NCBI GenBank assembly: GCA_963575745.1
Contig: CAUYUJ010001406.1
Span: forward strand, 37,599-101,598
DNA length: 64,000 nt
Direction of reading: 5' to 3'
Source of the DNA: Prorocentrum cordatum
Taxonomy: Eukaryota; Sar; Dinophyceae; Prorocentrales; Prorocentraceae
Shown here: positions 60,770 through 64,000 of the stretch, in pieces
Numbering within the stretch: position 1 is the stretch's first letter
Layout of the letters: the number at the start of each line of letters is the position of its first letter
Translations under genes and position numbers: made by a program
Notes under the pieces: model-generated
The model's database searches: none
What the model was told of the DNA's origin: nothing
What the model saw: only the letters and a program-made list of their open reading frames with translations

Positions 60770-61035
60770 TGGCCCCTCTTGGGACCCGTGCGTGCTGCTT
60801 TGGGGGCCTCTTGGCCCTCCTTCGGGCACTCTTGGGCCGTCTCGGGGCTTTCTTTCGGGCCTCATAGGCCGTCTAGGGGCGGTATTTTGGGACTCTTGGG
60901 GCCGTCCTGGAGCGTTGGAAGACCGAAAGCACGAGAACGCTAAACTCTTGGGGAACTCAGCGATGTTTGCCTCTTGGGGCCCTCGTGGGGTCCCTGCTTA
61001 GGCCGCCTTCGGGCCTCTCGGGTCGTCCTGGAGGG
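60770..61035 (+). repeat. Degenerate CTTGGGNGCC-type repeat
   Basis: Words such as CCTCTTGGGACCC, CTCTTGGGCCGTC and CTCTTGGGGCCCTC recur. From 61,040 to 62,270 I see no supported gene. Confidence 0.6.
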
Positions 61036-62274
61036 GCGGCGACGACGACAAGGGAGGAGGACGAGAGGGGAGCGGCCCCTCCCTGGAGGGGGTGCGGGCC
61101 CCCCCTCCCGGGTCCCCCCCGGACGTCCTCCCCTCGGCGGGGAGGGGACCAAAGGGAAGGGGCTTCTCTGCCACTTGATTACGACCTGGGGCGATTTCCC
61201 TCGGGCTGGCGACTTTGAAACGCTCCACTTGGCGACCTCGCAACGCTCCAGTCGGGCTGGTGACTTGGAGCGATTTCTTTTGGAGCTTTGGATCCGCTGT
61301 TGACGCTCCGATTGCCAGGGCGTCGCTGAGCCTGACACACACGCTGGCAGGGTTGGCGTTTTTTTGGACGTTTCCAGGGACTTCTAGTGTAAGAGGCTGA
61401 TGTGCCTGGGTCTGCGGCTGCGCGCGTCTTAGTACACCTGTGTTACACTTTAAGCACACTCCGCCATGCATAGCTGGTGGCGTCTGTCTAGTCAAAAGCT
61501 AAAGGTATTCCCTGGCGCCGATCCAGACTACAATATCGGGCGCAACAGAGCGTGCGTTTGTTCTGTTGCGCGCGCGCTCTTGCAGTCATCGCGAGTTCTG
61601 CTGGACGGTTCCCGTCGTTCAGAGGAGGCCACCACTACCGCAATCTTTCCACAGCCGATTTTTGGGCGGGGGTCGCTGGGCTTCAGCGCTGCGTTCCCTC
61701 GCTGTCCCAGGCGCGGGTGAAGCACAACGCGGGTGACGCCTACATTAAGCTCGGCGAGGGGAACAACAGCACCTGGCAGTAACTCGCCAGCGTTGGTTCT
61801 GAACTGCCCTTGGCATTGGCTGGGGAGCCCGCCATTAGCGTCGGGATTTCCAACCCCGAGCCAAAACGCCTGGTCGGTTTTGGAGGTCGCCGCGGCGGTC
61901 GCGGCGGCCACACATCTGGGCAAGGTTTCTGTCAATGAGTGGCATGCCCGCTTCCAGCCCCCCCGCTCTGCGATGTAGACGTGGCCCATAGTCAGCTGTA
62001 CAGCGGCAGAGACATGCCAATCTGTGTTCAACATGGGCTGCCATGCTTCTTGGGGTATGGGGCCGATTATCGTTCAACCAGTCCTTTCGGAGTTTTTCTG
62101 TTTGTTTGCGTGCTGGACGGCGGCAGAGCTGGGTCCTCATTTCGAACCCACTGCGCCGCGCGTCTCGTCTTCTTTCCCCTCCTCCTCTCCGTCCTATTTC
62201 CCGCCGCGCGCGTGCGGCGATATTGCAACGTGTGTAGCATGTGTGAGCTGCTTACGCCCGAGCTGCCTCCCCAA

Positions 62275-64000
<1,726 letters not shown>

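Overview
This window looks like nuclear DNA of a dinoflagellate. It is GC-rich and very repeat-dense, has few genes, and its intact genes are uninterrupted, head to tail on one strand, and each preceded by a long polypyrimidine tract. Several have degenerate spliced-leader-like sequence upstream of the ATG. The genus cannot be fixed from the sequence alone. There are 100 Ns (an assembly gap) at 28,557-28,656.

Layout. 1-1,494: 3' part of a non-LTR retrotransposon (reverse transcriptase tail plus RNase H-like region). 1,500-14,750: a mosaic of dispersed repeats, including a ~1.1-kb-armed inverted duplication (2,240-4,580), a recurring hairpin motif with compensatory changes in its stem, GGCTGC hexamer arrays and a PIF1-like helicase remnant on the minus strand (10,738-11,550). 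17,670-19,100: a second, frameshifted retrotransposon tail. 19,200-31,200: repeat arrays, a 90-bp satellite (24.3-25.4 kb) and a ~160-bp satellite (29.6-31.2 kb). 31,200-36,650: minisatellites, a MITE and a foldback element. 53,100-64,000: two more arrays of the 90-bp satellite in the opposite orientation, long perfect hairpins, a short possible membrane-protein exon, and a 1.7-kb (GTA)n tract running to the window edge.

The outstanding feature is 36,677-53,123 (about 16.4 kb). Two 103-bp sequences lie at its ends in inverted orientation, each starting or ending in TA and built of two hairpins. Between them are six intronless genes, all on the plus strand. One encodes a 1,371-residue protein with a pogo/Tc1-type DDE_1 transposase core; two encode endonuclease/exonuclease/phosphatase-fold proteins, one of them apparently lacking the catalytic GDFN motif; three are unrecognised. 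A 12-bp imperfect palindrome, CCGCAGTNGCGG, occurs about seventy times (hand count) inside this block, in coding and non-coding sequence, in all three reading frames and essentially always in the same orientation; I did not see it elsewhere in the window. I infer a candidate giant pogo-like transposon carrying a co-oriented gene set. In this model the DDE protein would act on the terminal repeats, and the EEP proteins and unknown proteins would be accessory. The alternative is an ordinary tandem gene cluster that happens to lie between two oppositely oriented MITEs.
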